Shown in pieces: positions 1 to 7,258 of a stretch of DNA of 64,000 nucleotides. The stretch comes from an uncultured Prevotella sp. (GTDB lineage Bacteria > Bacteroidota > Bacteroidia > Bacteroidales > Bacteroidaceae), in contig CALUKU010000002.1 of NCBI GenBank assembly GCA_944321295.1, forward strand, positions 106,910 through 170,909, read 5' to 3'. The notes under the pieces are model-generated. The model was given only the letters and a program-made list of their open reading frames with translations. It was not told the origin of the DNA and made no database searches. A program made the translations under genes and the position numbers. The first letter of the stretch is position 1. Each line of letters begins with the position of its first letter.

Positions 1-485
1 AGGGCGCGCGCCGATGGGTCGTCGACGTCGGGCGACATCGACAGCGACTTCGACGTAGGCCCCACGCTGCCGGCCACGAACACGCGGCGGCCCGTCTTCA
101 AGAGGGCCTCGTCGGCGGCGCGGCGGGCTATGCGGGCGCCCTCGAGGGCCATGTCGCAGGCCAGGTCGGCGCAGCCGTATTCGGCCTGCGCCACGCTGTT
201 GGCGCCGAAGGTGTTGGTTTCTATTATGTCGGCCCCGGCGGCTATGTATTCGTCGTGTATGCGCCTGACCACGTCGGGGCGCGTCAGGTTGAGGCACTCG
301 TTGTCGCCCTTCAGCGCCCGGCCGCGCCCTGCCGTGGCGCCCCGGCTGAAGTCGGCCTCGCCGAGGCCGGCGCGCTGCAGCATGGTGCCCATGGCCCCGT
401 CGAGTATCAGTATGCGTCCTTCGGCCAGCGCGCCGGCTATGCCCGTGGCGTGCTGCTGTGGGTTGTTGTTTGGCGTTGTGTGCAT
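1..485 (-). CDS. metH: Methionine synthase, N-terminal part (runs off the window)
   Basis: The reading frame from the ATG at 485 gives a homocysteine S-methyltransferase domain: the DGAMGTML motif near residue 30, then KGDNECLNL and DIIETNTFGANS. This is the N-terminal module of cobalamin-dependent methionine synthase, which transfers a methyl group to homocysteine in the cytoplasm. Only about 161 residues are inside the window, so the folate, cobalamin and activation domains cannot be seen, and a stand-alone homocysteine methyltransferase is not excluded. The first 20 or so residues before the conserved motif are low in conservation (Asn/Gln rich), so a slightly later start is possible. It follows argD on the same strand after a repeat-filled gap. 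Confidence 0.88.
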   Translation of the reverse strand, partial: MHTTPNNNPQQHATGIAGALAEGRILILDGAMGTMLQRAGLGEADFSRGATAGRGRALKGDNECLNLTRPDVVRRIHDEYIAAGADIIETNTFGANSVAQAEYGCADLACDMALEGARIARRAADEALLKTGRRVFVAGSVGPTSKSLSMSPDVDDPSARA

Positions 486-542
486 GTTGTGGGTGTGCTT
501 GTTGGGTTGGGTGTTTCGCGGGAGGCGGTCTTCGGGCGCGCC

Positions 543-608
543 GCAGGCCGCCTTTCAGCGTGCAAAGGGCGGCCTTTCGCAGGGCAAAAGGCCGCCTGTC
601 GCAATGCG
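543..608. repeat. AAAGGC-type palindromic repeat, copy 1
   Basis: Alternating GCCGCCTTT and GCAAAAGGC words make overlapping hairpins in the gap between argD and metH. Similar blocks lie near 7.05, 14.57, 18.46, 25.03, 31.40, 36.87, 39.61, 50.87 and 58.97 kb. All lie between genes except the last, which runs into a gene start. Confidence 0.75.
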
Positions 609-639
609 TTGTCAGTCAGGCTGTTGCGCCGTCGCGTCG

Positions 640-1785
640 TCACTTCACGGCGGCCAGCGCCCGCCTCAGGCGGTACATGAAGTCGTCGGCCATGGCCTTG
701 GTGAACGTCAGCGGCGGCAGCAGTCGCAGAATGTCGGTCCCGGCGCAGCCCGTGAAGCAGTGCTCCTCGTAGACGAGGTGCTGCCTGAGCGCCTTGTGGG
801 GCATGCCGAGGCTTATGCCAATCATCAGTCCGCGGCCGCGCACGTCGGTGATGAGCGGCTCTTCGGCCTGCAGCGCGCGCAGCTGGCCGATGAGGTAGTC
901 GCCCGTCAGGCGGGCGTTCTCGACGAGGTGCTCGTCCTCCATCACGTCGAGCACGGCCATGGCGGCCGCGCAGGCCATGTGGTTGCCGCCGAAGGTGGTG
1001 CCCAGCAGGCCGTACTCAGCCTTGAAGTCGGGCGAGATGAGCACGGCGCCCATTGGGAAGCCGTTGCCTATGCCCTTTGCCACGGTGACGAGGTCGGGCC
1101 TGATGCCGAGCCACTGGTGGGCGAAGAAGCGGCCCGAGCGGCCGTAGCCGCACTGTATCTCGTCGCACACGAGCACGGCCCCGTGCCTCCTGCAGGCTTC
1201 CTGCAGGCCCCGTGCGAACTCTTCGGTGGCCAGGCGTATGCCGCCCACGCCCTGTATCGGCTCTATTATGCAGGCGCTGACGTCGCCCTTGGCCAGCTCG
1301 GCCTCCCATGCGGCGAGGTCGTTCAGCGGCAGGTAGGTGACGTGGCCGTTGGCGTTGACGGGCGCTATTATCTTAGGATTGTCAGTCGCCTCGACGGCCA
1401 GCGACGTGCGGCCGTGGAAGGCCTTCACGGCCGACAGCACGCGCGTGCGCCCCGTCTTGAACGACGCCAGCTTCAGGGCGTTCTCGTTGGCCTCGGCCCC
1501 GCTGTTGATTAAGAACAGCCGGTAATCTTCGTAGCCGCAGGCCCGGCCCAGCCGTTCGGCCAGCCGCTGCTGCAGCGTGTTTATCACTGAGTTGCTGTAA
1601 AAGCCCAGCTCGCCGGCCTGGCGGGTCAGCTTCTTTACGTAGTGCGGGTGGCAGTGGCCAATGCTTATGACGGCGTGGCCGCCGTAGAGGTCGAGGTACT
1701 CCTGCCCCTTGTCGTCGAAGACGTAGCAGCCGCGGCCCTTCACTATGTTGATGTCGAATAATGGATAAACGTCGAATAGTTCCAT
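640..1785 (-). CDS. argD: Acetylornithine/succinylornithine aminotransferase
   Basis: A 381-residue class III PLP-dependent aminotransferase. Visible motifs are LINSGAEANENALK (substrate and PLP contacts), KAFHGRT, VCDEIQCGYGR, and TVAKGIGNGFPMG, which carries the Schiff-base lysine. It converts the N-acylated glutamate semialdehyde to N-acylornithine in arginine synthesis. In Bacteroidota the acyl group may be succinyl rather than acetyl, since the Bacteroides fragilis pathway is known to use succinylated intermediates; the sequence alone does not decide this. It is the last gene of the argR-GNAT-argG-DUF559-argC-argD cluster, separated from argC by about 110 bp containing CCCCTTGGGG palindromes. 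Confidence 0.93.
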   Translation of the reverse strand: MELFDVYPLFDINIVKGRGCYVFDDKGQEYLDLYGGHAVISIGHCHPHYVKKLTRQAGELGFYSNSVINTLQQRLAERLGRACGYEDYRLFLINSGAEANENALKLASFKTGRTRVLSAVKAFHGRTSLAVEATDNPKIIAPVNANGHVTYLPLNDLAAWEAELAKGDVSACIIEPIQGVGGIRLATEEFARGLQEACRRHGAVLVCDEIQCGYGRSGRFFAHQWLGIRPDLVTVAKGIGNGFPMGAVLISPDFKAEYGLLGTTFGGNHMACAAAMAVLDVMEDEHLVENARLTGDYLIGQLRALQAEEPLITDVRGRGLMIGISLGMPHKALRQHLVYEEHCFTGCAGTDILRLLPPLTFTKAMADDFMYRLRRALAAVK

Positions 1786-1802
1786 AATTTTGAGTTAAAA
1801 AA

Positions 1803-1890
1803 CAGCCCCTCCCGCCCTCCCCAAGGGGAGGAGCTTGGTTAGCTATGATTATTGATGGCGGTAGCCGGAGCCTCCCCTTGGGGAGGTGTG
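1803..1890. repeat. Pair of CTCCCCTTGGGGAG palindromes
   Basis: Two copies of a short palindrome built on CTCCCC-AAGGGGAG lie between argC and argD, in opposite senses, with a short AT-rich spacer. Related sequences occur near 2.88, 3.38, 13.12, 13.25 and 26.24 kb. Confidence 0.7.
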
Positions 1891-1899
1891 GTGGGGCTC

Positions 1900-2940
1900 T
1901 TAGAACGCCGACGCCTTCAGGCGGAGGCCTTCGTCCTCTTTCAGGCCGAACATGATGTTCATGTTCTGGACGGCCTGGCCCACGGCGCCCTTCAGCAGGT
2001 TGTCTATGACGGAGGTTATGAGCAGGCGGTCGCCGTGCTTCTCGCAGTGCACGAGGCACTTGTTGGTGTTCACGGCCTGCTTCATGTCTATCGGGTTGTC
2101 GGCGTAGTGGGTGAAAGGCTCGTCGCGGTAGAAGTCCTTGTAGCCCTCGACGATTTCCTCTACGGGCTTCTCCGTGCGCACAACCTCGGTGGCGAATATG
2201 CCGCGCGCGAAGGGGCCGCGGTAGGGTATGAAGTCTATCCGGCCTACGGGCGCGCCCTGCTCCTGCTCCAGGCTCTGGCGTATCTCGGGCACGTGTTGGT
2301 GGGCGAAGGGCTTGTAAATGCTCATGTTGGCGGCGCGCCAGCTGAAGTGGGTCGTCGCCCCGGGCTTCTGTCCCGCCCCGGTGCTGCCCGTAATGGCGTT
2401 GACCGATACGTCTTCAGCGAGCAGGCCCATCCTTGCGGCGGGCAGCAGGCCGAGCTGTATGCACGTGGCGAAGCAGCCGGGGTTGGCCACGCGGCGCGCC
2501 GAGGCTATGCGGGCGCGGTTGAGCTCGGGCAGTCCGTAGACGAAGTCGTTGCCCTCGGCGGCGAGGCGGAAGTCCTGCGCCAGGTCGATTATCCTTACGT
2601 CGTCGGGCACGTGGTGCTCCTGCAGGAACCGGCGGCTCTTGCCGTGGCCGAAGCAGAAGAACAAGACGTCGACATCATCGAACGGCATTGCGCCGGTGAA
2701 GCGCAGCTCCGTGTCGCCGTAAAGTCCCTCGTGCACGTCTGCCACGGGGTTGCCGGCGTTGCTCTCGCTGTTGGCGAACACTATCTCGGCCCGCGGATGG
2801 CCCAGCAAGAGGCGCAGCAGCTCGCCGCCGGTGTAGCCCGCGGCGCCGAGTATGCCTACCCGAACCACATCCAAGCCCCCCTCGTTCCCCCCAAGGGGGG
2901 ATGACGTAACCGCTTGAGTATTATTTTGTTCTGTTGTCAT
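1900..2940 (-). CDS. argC: N-acetyl(succinyl)-gamma-glutamyl-phosphate reductase
   Basis: A 346-residue NADPH-dependent reductase. The nucleotide-binding motif VGILGAAGYTGGELLRLL begins near residue 28 and the active-site cysteine is in VANPGCFAT. It makes the semialdehyde intermediate of arginine synthesis. The ATG at 2940 overlaps the stop of the upstream DUF559 gene (TAATG), which suggests translational coupling. Residues 13-23 (SSPLGGNEGGL) are encoded by a CCCCTTGGGG palindrome, so the N-terminus is longer than usual and partly repeat-derived. No other in-frame ATG lies between this start and the conserved Rossmann motif; a GTG start just before it is the alternative. Confidence 0.93.
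   Translation of the reverse strand: MTTEQNNTQAVTSSPLGGNEGGLDVVRVGILGAAGYTGGELLRLLLGHPRAEIVFANSESNAGNPVADVHEGLYGDTELRFTGAMPFDDVDVLFFCFGHGKSRRFLQEHHVPDDVRIIDLAQDFRLAAEGNDFVYGLPELNRARIASARRVANPGCFATCIQLGLLPAARMGLLAEDVSVNAITGSTGAGQKPGATTHFSWRAANMSIYKPFAHQHVPEIRQSLEQEQGAPVGRIDFIPYRGPFARGIFATEVVRTEKPVEEIVEGYKDFYRDEPFTHYADNPIDMKQAVNTNKCLVHCEKHGDRLLITSVIDNLLKGAVGQAVQNMNIMFGLKEDEGLRLKASAF
2878..2903. repeat. CCCCTTGGGG palindrome inside the argC start region
   Basis: A copy of the C-rich/G-rich palindrome lies within the first codons of argC and is translated in frame. See the argC entry. Confidence 0.6.
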
Positions 2941-3341
2941 TATGTTCTGTTATTAAGATATTCTTTTATCCGTTTCATCACGGTTTCGGTAGTATTCGTG
3001 ACTTCTTCGTTGGTGAACCTTACGACCTTAAAGCCGTAATCGTTGAGCCATCGCGTCCTTAGCATGTCGGTTTCTTGCTGTTGTTGGGATGTGTGGTATC
3101 CTCCGTCAATCTCGATGACGAGTTTACATTCCAGGCAGGCGAAGTCGGCTATGTATTCACCAATGATGTGCTGGCGCCTGAAACTGATGCCGAGTTGCTT
3201 TCCTTTCAGCAGTTGCCACATTATCGCTTCTGCCTGCGTAGGATGCGCCCTGTTGTGTTTGGCGTTTTCTTTCAACAGCTCATACACCATGGGATTTGCC
3301 GTTTGATAAGAGAACGGCCTGTCTTTTTCAGCATTGCTCAT
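2940..3341 (-). CDS. DUF559 domain protein (Vsr-like nuclease fold)
   Basis: A 133-residue protein of the DUF559 family, which is related to very-short-patch-repair (PD-(D/E)XK) endonucleases. The pattern is typical: PTQAEAIMWQLL, FRRQHIIGEYIADF (the catalytic Asp region), LVIEIDGGYH (the Glu-x-Asp core) and GFKVVRFTNEEV. Its biochemical role is not established. It sits inside the arginine operon between argG and argC, and its stop overlaps the argC ATG by one base. Genes of this family are common near repeats in Bacteroidota, so it was probably inserted here. Confidence 0.85.
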   Translation of the reverse strand: MSNAEKDRPFSYQTANPMVYELLKENAKHNRAHPTQAEAIMWQLLKGKQLGISFRRQHIIGEYIADFACLECKLVIEIDGGYHTSQQQQETDMLRTRWLNDYGFKVVRFTNEEVTNTTETVMKRIKEYLNNRT

Positions 3342-3381
3342 AAATACATATGACCGTATTATTTGCCTGCAAGAGGACTTG

Positions 3382-3412
3382 TAAATCCCCCTTGGGGGAT
3401 TATAGGGGGCTT
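3382..3412. repeat. CCCCTTGGGG palindrome between DUF559 and argG
   Basis: A short palindrome of the same family as at 1.8 and 2.9 kb overlaps the 3' end of argG (stop at 3400). It flanks the DUF559 gene on the argG side, while the copy at 2.88 kb lies just past the argC start. Confidence 0.55.
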
Positions 3413-4602
3413 CCGTGTATGCCGTAGTAAACCCTCAGCGGCGTGGAGAGCACCTTGATGAAGCCCTTGGCCTCGTCGGCGGTCCAGCCGTGCTGCATCT
3501 CGCCGTACTCGCCGAGCTTCGACTTGAGCAGGTCGTCGGGCGAATCGACGCCCACGCACTCGAAGCCGAGGGGGCGGAGCTTTAGGATTGCCGTGCCGTT
3601 AACGTTGCGCTGGCTGCTGGTGAGCATGGCCTCGATGTCGGGCATGACCGGCTCGAGGTACTGGCTTTCGTGCAGGAACATGCCGTACCAGTTGGCAACC
3701 TGGTCCTTCCAGTACTGCTGCCACTTGCTCAGCGTGTACTTCTCTAACATGCGGTGGGCCTCGATGATGAGCTTGGGCGCGGCGGCCTCGAAGCCCACGC
3801 GGCCCTTAATGCCTATGATGGTGTCGCCGACGTTGCAGTCGCGGCCTATGCCGTAGGCGGCGCCCAGCTCCTCGATGCGCTGTATGGCGGCCACCTTGTC
3901 GTCGAACTTCTCGCCGTTTACGGCCGCGATCTCGCCCTTGCAGAACTCTATGCGCAGCTCGCTCTCGTCGTGGCGGGTGACGTGCTTGAGGTAAGCCTCT
4001 TCGGGCAGGCCCTGCGCCGAGTCGAGCAGCTCGCCGCCGCAGATGCTCGTTCCCCAGATGCCTACGTTGTAAGAGTACTTCAGCTTGGCGAAGTCGGCCG
4101 TGAAGCCGTGGGCGTTAAGATAGTCGACCTCTTCCTTGCGCGAGAGCGCCTTGTCGCGCGTCAGGGTGATGATTTCCACGCCCGGCGCCATGACGAGGAA
4201 GGTCATGTCGAAGCGTATCTGGTCGTTGCCGGCGCCGGTGGAGCCGTGGGCTATGGCGTCGGCGCCTATCTGCTTGGCGTAGCGGGCTATGGCTATGGCC
4301 TGGAAGATGCGCTCCGACGACACGGATATGGGGTAGCAGTTGTTGCGCATGACGTTGCCGAATATCATGTACTTGAGGCTTTTCTCGTAGTATTCGTGCG
4401 TTACGTCGAGCGTGACGTACTGCTTGGCGCCCAGCTTGTAGGCGTTCTCCTCGTTCTTCTTCAGCTGCTCGGCGCTGAAGCCGCCGGTGTTGGCGCACGC
4501 GGCGTAGACCTCGTAGCCCATGTCGTGCGACAGTTTCATTACGGTGTAGGATGTGTCGAGCCCTCCCGAGAAGGCTACTACTACTTTCTTCTTGTCTGGC
4601 AT
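3400..4602 (-). CDS. argG: Argininosuccinate synthase
   Basis: A 400-residue enzyme that joins citrulline and aspartate using ATP. The P-loop-like AFSGGLDTSYTV motif is at residues 9-20, followed by HGSTGAGNDQIRFD and SICGGELLDSA. I start it at the ATG at 4602 (MPDKKKVVV); the frame is open for 39 more codons upstream but those residues are not conserved in the family. The C-terminus ends in YYGIHGSPL. It lies between the GNAT gene and the DUF559 gene on the same strand and is probably in the argR-led transcription unit. Confidence 0.94.
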   Translation of the reverse strand: MPDKKKVVVAFSGGLDTSYTVMKLSHDMGYEVYAACANTGGFSAEQLKKNEENAYKLGAKQYVTLDVTHEYYEKSLKYMIFGNVMRNNCYPISVSSERIFQAIAIARYAKQIGADAIAHGSTGAGNDQIRFDMTFLVMAPGVEIITLTRDKALSRKEEVDYLNAHGFTADFAKLKYSYNVGIWGTSICGGELLDSAQGLPEEAYLKHVTRHDESELRIEFCKGEIAAVNGEKFDDKVAAIQRIEELGAAYGIGRDCNVGDTIIGIKGRVGFEAAAPKLIIEAHRMLEKYTLSKWQQYWKDQVANWYGMFLHESQYLEPVMPDIEAMLTSSQRNVNGTAILKLRPLGFECVGVDSPDDLLKSKLGEYGEMQHGWTADEAKGFIKVLSTPLRVYYGIHGSPL

Positions 4603-4760
4603 AATCGTTTGTTTTTTATTGTTTTTTTGAGGGGGAAAGGGGTGATGGCGGGTGCGATGGATGTGCCCGATTGACCGGATGGGCCTGATGCGCCCTTGGA
4701 TGCGTTGGCGGCAAGACATTCTTACTTACTCCTTCGCTCCTTGCTCCTTCCCTCCTTACG

Positions 4761-5354
4761 TTATTTCCTGATCCTTTTCATCACCTCTTCGGGCAGCTCT
4801 ATGGGCGTAGGCTCGCCTTGGTGGAGGGCCGGGTCGTAGAGCATGCCGGTGCAGATGCAGTATCGGCGGCCGGTGCGCTTTAGCACGTCTACGTTGACGC
4901 AGCCGTCGCATCCGCGCCAGAAGGCCTCGTCGTCGGTCAGGTCGGCGAAGGTCACGGGCACGTAGCCCAGCTGAGTGTTCATCTTCATGACGGCCGAGCC
5001 GCTGGTGAGGCTGAATATCTTGGCCTCGGGCCAGCGCGTGCGTGCCAGGGTGAAGGTCATGTCCTTGATGCGCTTCGACACGCCGAGGCCGCGGAAGTCG
5101 GGGTGGACGATGAGTCCGGAGGTGGTGACGTAGTGCTTGTTGCCCCACGTTTCGATGTAGCTGAAGCCGGCGAAGCGCCCTCCGGCGAGGGCTATGACGG
5201 CCTTGTTCTCCTTCATTTTGGTTGCCAGGTACTCGTGCGTTCGCCTGGCAATGCCCGTGCCGCGCACCTTTGCGGCTGCGGCCATCGTTTCAAGAATGGT
5301 GTCGACGTACTTCTCGTGGGAGGCGTCGGCCACCAAGACTTCAATCTCTTCCAT
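4761..5354 (-). CDS. GNAT acyltransferase of the arginine cluster
   Basis: A 197-residue GNAT-fold protein. The acyl-CoA-binding region is LIVHPDFRGLGVSKRIKD near residues 85-102, followed by a conserved-looking FSLTSGSAVMKMNTQLGY. The C-terminal third has four cysteines (WRGCDGC...CICTG). Its position between argR and argG makes it a candidate for the first step, acylation of glutamate, which no other gene here covers. That role is inferred from context; ribosomal or small-molecule acetylation is the alternative. Confidence 0.85.
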   Translation of the reverse strand: MEEIEVLVADASHEKYVDTILETMAAAAKVRGTGIARRTHEYLATKMKENKAVIALAGGRFAGFSYIETWGNKHYVTTSGLIVHPDFRGLGVSKRIKDMTFTLARTRWPEAKIFSLTSGSAVMKMNTQLGYVPVTFADLTDDEAFWRGCDGCVNVDVLKRTGRRYCICTGMLYDPALHQGEPTPIELPEEVMKRIRK

Positions 5355-5364
5355 TTCATTAATT

Positions 5365-5540
5365 TTAGTTGACGAGTGACAAGTTTTGTTGACGAGTGAC
5401 GAGTTGACGAGCAGACAAGGAGATTTGCCTTGTCACTTGTCACTCGTTTGCTTGTCACTGGTCTGCTTGTCTGCTAGTCACTTGTCGCTCGTTTGCTTGT
5501 CACTTGTCTGCTTGTCTGCTTGTCACTTGTCTGCTTGTCA
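5365..5540. repeat. Degenerate CTTGTC(ACT/TG) word repeat
   Basis: About 175 bp made almost entirely of TTGTCACTTGTC / TTGTCTGCTTGTC words, with the complementary orientation (GACGAGTGACAAG) at the left end, so the block can fold back on itself. It separates argR from the GNAT gene. A second block of the same words lies at 28604-28750. Confidence 0.8.
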
Positions 5541-6014
5541 CTTAATATCCGGTATAACGTTGCGCAGCTCGTTGATAACCTCTTCGTGCGTAGCGCCGTC
5601 CTTGACGACGATGAATATGGTGTCGTCGCCGGCTATCGTGCCGATGATGGCCGGTATGCCGCTGTTGTCGATGTTGTAGGCCAGGCTGCTGGCGTAGCCC
5701 GGACGGGTCTTGATGACGCCCATGTTGCCGGCGAAGTTGATTGACATGAAGCCCGAGGTGAGCAGCATTTCGGCGGCGCGCTTGGGGCTGGCCACGCGCT
5801 TGTACATCGTTTCGTTGGGCAGCACGTAGAAGTACTTGCCGCCCAGGCTGGTGGCCTTGGCCACCTTCAGCTGCTTCATGTCGCGGCTGAGGGTGGCCTG
5901 GGTGACGTTGTAGCCCTCCTTGGCGAGGGCCTTGAGCACCTCGTCCTGGCTGCAGAGTTCCTGGCTCGAGATGAGCATGCGTAAGGTCTGTAGTCGGCTG
6001 TTCTTTGATTTCAT
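5538..6014 (-). CDS. argR: Arginine repressor ArgR
   Basis: A 158-residue ArgR. The N-terminal winged helix (LISSQELCSQDEVLKALA, then VTQATLSRDMKQLKVAK) binds ARG boxes. The C-terminal domain has IAGDDTIFIVVKDG, which matches the arginine-binding and hexamerisation GTIAGDDT region. It senses arginine and controls the operon it heads. Two ARG-box matches and a promoter lie just upstream, so autoregulation is likely. Confidence 0.95.
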   Translation of the reverse strand: MKSKNSRLQTLRMLISSQELCSQDEVLKALAKEGYNVTQATLSRDMKQLKVAKATSLGGKYFYVLPNETMYKRVASPKRAAEMLLTSGFMSINFAGNMGVIKTRPGYASSLAYNIDNSGIPAIIGTIAGDDTIFIVVKDGATHEEVINELRNVIPDIK

Positions 6015-6015
6015 C

Positions 6016-6033
6016 GGTGTATATTTATTCAGT
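6016..6033. promoter_or_regulatory. ARG box 2 upstream of argR
   Basis: GGTGTATATTTATTCAGT fits TNTGNATWWWWATNCANA at all but the two outermost positions. It lies between the predicted transcription start and the argR ATG and is centred 32 bp from box 1, about three helical turns. Confidence 0.65.
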
Positions 6034-6041
6034 TATTGGCG

Positions 6042-6049
6042 CAAAGGTA
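6042..6049 (-). promoter_or_regulatory. Promoter of argR (-7 box TACCTTTG)
   Basis: On the minus strand TACCTTTG matches the Bacteroidota -7 box TAnnTTTG exactly. A TTG lies exactly 20 bp upstream (in CTTGCC), inside the 3' arm of the hairpin at 6061-6112. The -7 box overlaps ARG box 1 by two bases, so bound ArgR would block it. Confidence 0.75.
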
Positions 6050-6065
6050 TGCATAATTATTCAAA
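6048..6065. promoter_or_regulatory. ARG box 1 upstream of argR
   Basis: TATGCATAATTATTCAAA matches the ARG-box consensus TNTGNATWWWWATNCANA at every fixed position. It sits between the -33 and -7 elements of the argR promoter. Confidence 0.75.
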
Positions 6066-6112
6066 ACGGCAAGAAAATATGCAAAAAGTTGCATATTTTC
6101 TTGCCGTTTTGA
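6061..6112. terminator. Perfect 24-bp hairpin between the BI-1 gene and argR
   Basis: Two perfect 24-bp arms with a 4-base loop (AAAG) follow the stop of the Bax-inhibitor-like gene on the minus strand. It probably terminates that gene. Its downstream arm also contains the -33 TTG of the argR promoter. Confidence 0.7.
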
Positions 6113-6148
6113 AGTAGTAAAGGAATAAGTAGGGAAGGAGTAAAATCC

Positions 6149-6868
6149 TTATTCCCTGTTGCCTCCGAATATGCGGAGCAGGTAGAGGAAGAGGTTGATG
6201 AAGTCGAGGTAGAGCGAGAGCGAGCCCATGAGGGCTATCTTCTGCGCCTCCTCGGTTACGTCGTCGGCCTCTACGAGCATCATCTTTATCTTCTGCGTGT
6301 CATACGCCGTGAGGCCCACGAAGATGAGCACGCCCACGTAGCTCAGGATGAGGCTGAAGCCGCCGCTCTTGATGAGGAACATGTTTACCAGCGTGGCGAT
6401 TACCAGGCCGATGAGCGCCATGAAGAGTATGCGCCCGAGCGACGAGAGGTCGCTCTTCGTGAAATAGCCTATCAGCGACATGGCGGCGAACGTGCCGGCC
6501 GTGATGAAGAACACCGAGGCTATCGACTGCATCGTGTAGGCCAGGAAGATGACCGACAGCGTGGCGCCGTTGAGCACCGAGTAGAGCACGAATATCACCG
6601 TGGCCGTCGACAGCGACAGGCGGTTGATGCGCGCCGAAACGTACCACACCAAGGCCAGCTCGGCTATCAGCAGGCCCCACAACAGGGCGCGGTTGGTGAC
6701 GATGGCCGTCATTATGCCCGGGCTGGTGGCCACGCCGTAGGCCGTGAAGCCCGTGATGGCCAGGGCCAGCGTCATCCATACGTACACCTTGCGCATCAAC
6801 GCGGGCAGGGCCGCCGAGGCGATGTTCTCCTTCTCGCGTATGAGTTCATACAATCTGTCTTCGTTCAT
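6149..6868 (-). CDS. Bax inhibitor-1 / YccA family membrane protein
   Basis: A 239-residue integral membrane protein with seven predicted hydrophobic segments, beginning near residue 25 (VYVWMTLALAITGFTAYGV) and ending with LYLDFINLFLYLLRIFGGNR, the BI-1 family C-terminal signature. Family members are calcium-leak channels or proteostasis factors in the inner membrane; the substrate here is not known. A TATGTTTG box at 6921-6928 lies about 50 bp upstream. It is monocistronic, bounded by the hairpin at 6061-6112. Confidence 0.9.
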   Translation of the reverse strand: MNEDRLYELIREKENIASAALPALMRKVYVWMTLALAITGFTAYGVATSPGIMTAIVTNRALLWGLLIAELALVWYVSARINRLSLSTATVIFVLYSVLNGATLSVIFLAYTMQSIASVFFITAGTFAAMSLIGYFTKSDLSSLGRILFMALIGLVIATLVNMFLIKSGGFSLILSYVGVLIFVGLTAYDTQKIKMMLVEADDVTEEAQKIALMGSLSLYLDFINLFLYLLRIFGGNRE

Positions 6869-6920
6869 AATCTTCTGATTTTGTTTTGTTTGAATTTCAG
6901 GTTAATTTTGATTTGAATTG

Positions 6921-6928
6921 CAAACATA
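6921..6928 (-). promoter_or_regulatory. Promoter -7 box of the BI-1 family gene
   Basis: TATGTTTG on the minus strand, 53 bp before the ATG at 6868, matches TAnnTTTG. No convincing TTG at the usual 19-21 bp spacing was found. Confidence 0.45.
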
Positions 6929-7052
6929 GTGAATTTTTCCGACAAACGCCGTGCTTTTAAGGAAAATCATTGATTATTCACAATTATTCCGCCCGCCCCT
7001 CGGCGCCGCCCTCCTCGCCGCCGCCGTAACTGCCTGTCAGCCAGCGCGTTGC

Positions 7053-7131
7053 CGAAGGCCGCCTTTCACGTTACGAAAGACGGCCTTTCACGCTGCAAAA
7101 GGCCGCCTCCGGCAGGCCCGAAAGCCGCCTG
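7053..7131. repeat. AAAGGC-type palindromic repeat, copy 2
   Basis: Three alternating GCCGCCTTTC/ACGAAAGACGGCC/GCAAAAGGCCGCC words in the divergent gap between the BI-1 gene and the CMD/cupin gene. The rest of the 6869-7258 gap contains only the two promoters. Confidence 0.75.
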
Positions 7132-7224
7132 CTGTCCGCCGAGGTAGCCTCCCGCCGGCGGCGAAAACGTGTAATTGGTACATTAATCAGTAAAACTGGT
7201 AGCCGCCCGTAGGCGTTTTGTAAG

Positions 7225-7232
7225 TAATTTTG
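7225..7232 (+). promoter_or_regulatory. Promoter -7 box of the CMD/cupin gene
   Basis: TAATTTTG, 26 bp before the ATG at 7259, fits TAnnTTTG. The -33 region is not clear. Confidence 0.5.
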
Positions 7233-7258
7233 CGGCATGAACCAAACCACTGAACCGT

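Noticed and set aside
130-1512. Long open frame on the plus strand opposite metH and argD
   Set aside because: It is antisense to recognisable genes; high GC leaves such frames open. No domain or start signal.
1852-2904. 350-codon plus-strand frame opposite argC
   Set aside because: Pure shadow of argC; composition of Val/Ala/Gly/Leu/His typical of antisense GC-rich DNA.
3754-4674. Plus-strand frame opposite argG
   Set aside because: Antisense to a well-defined enzyme with no recognisable protein.
5365-5540. CRISPR or VNTR array
   Set aside because: Words are short and irregular with no spacer-repeat periodicity; called a word repeat instead.
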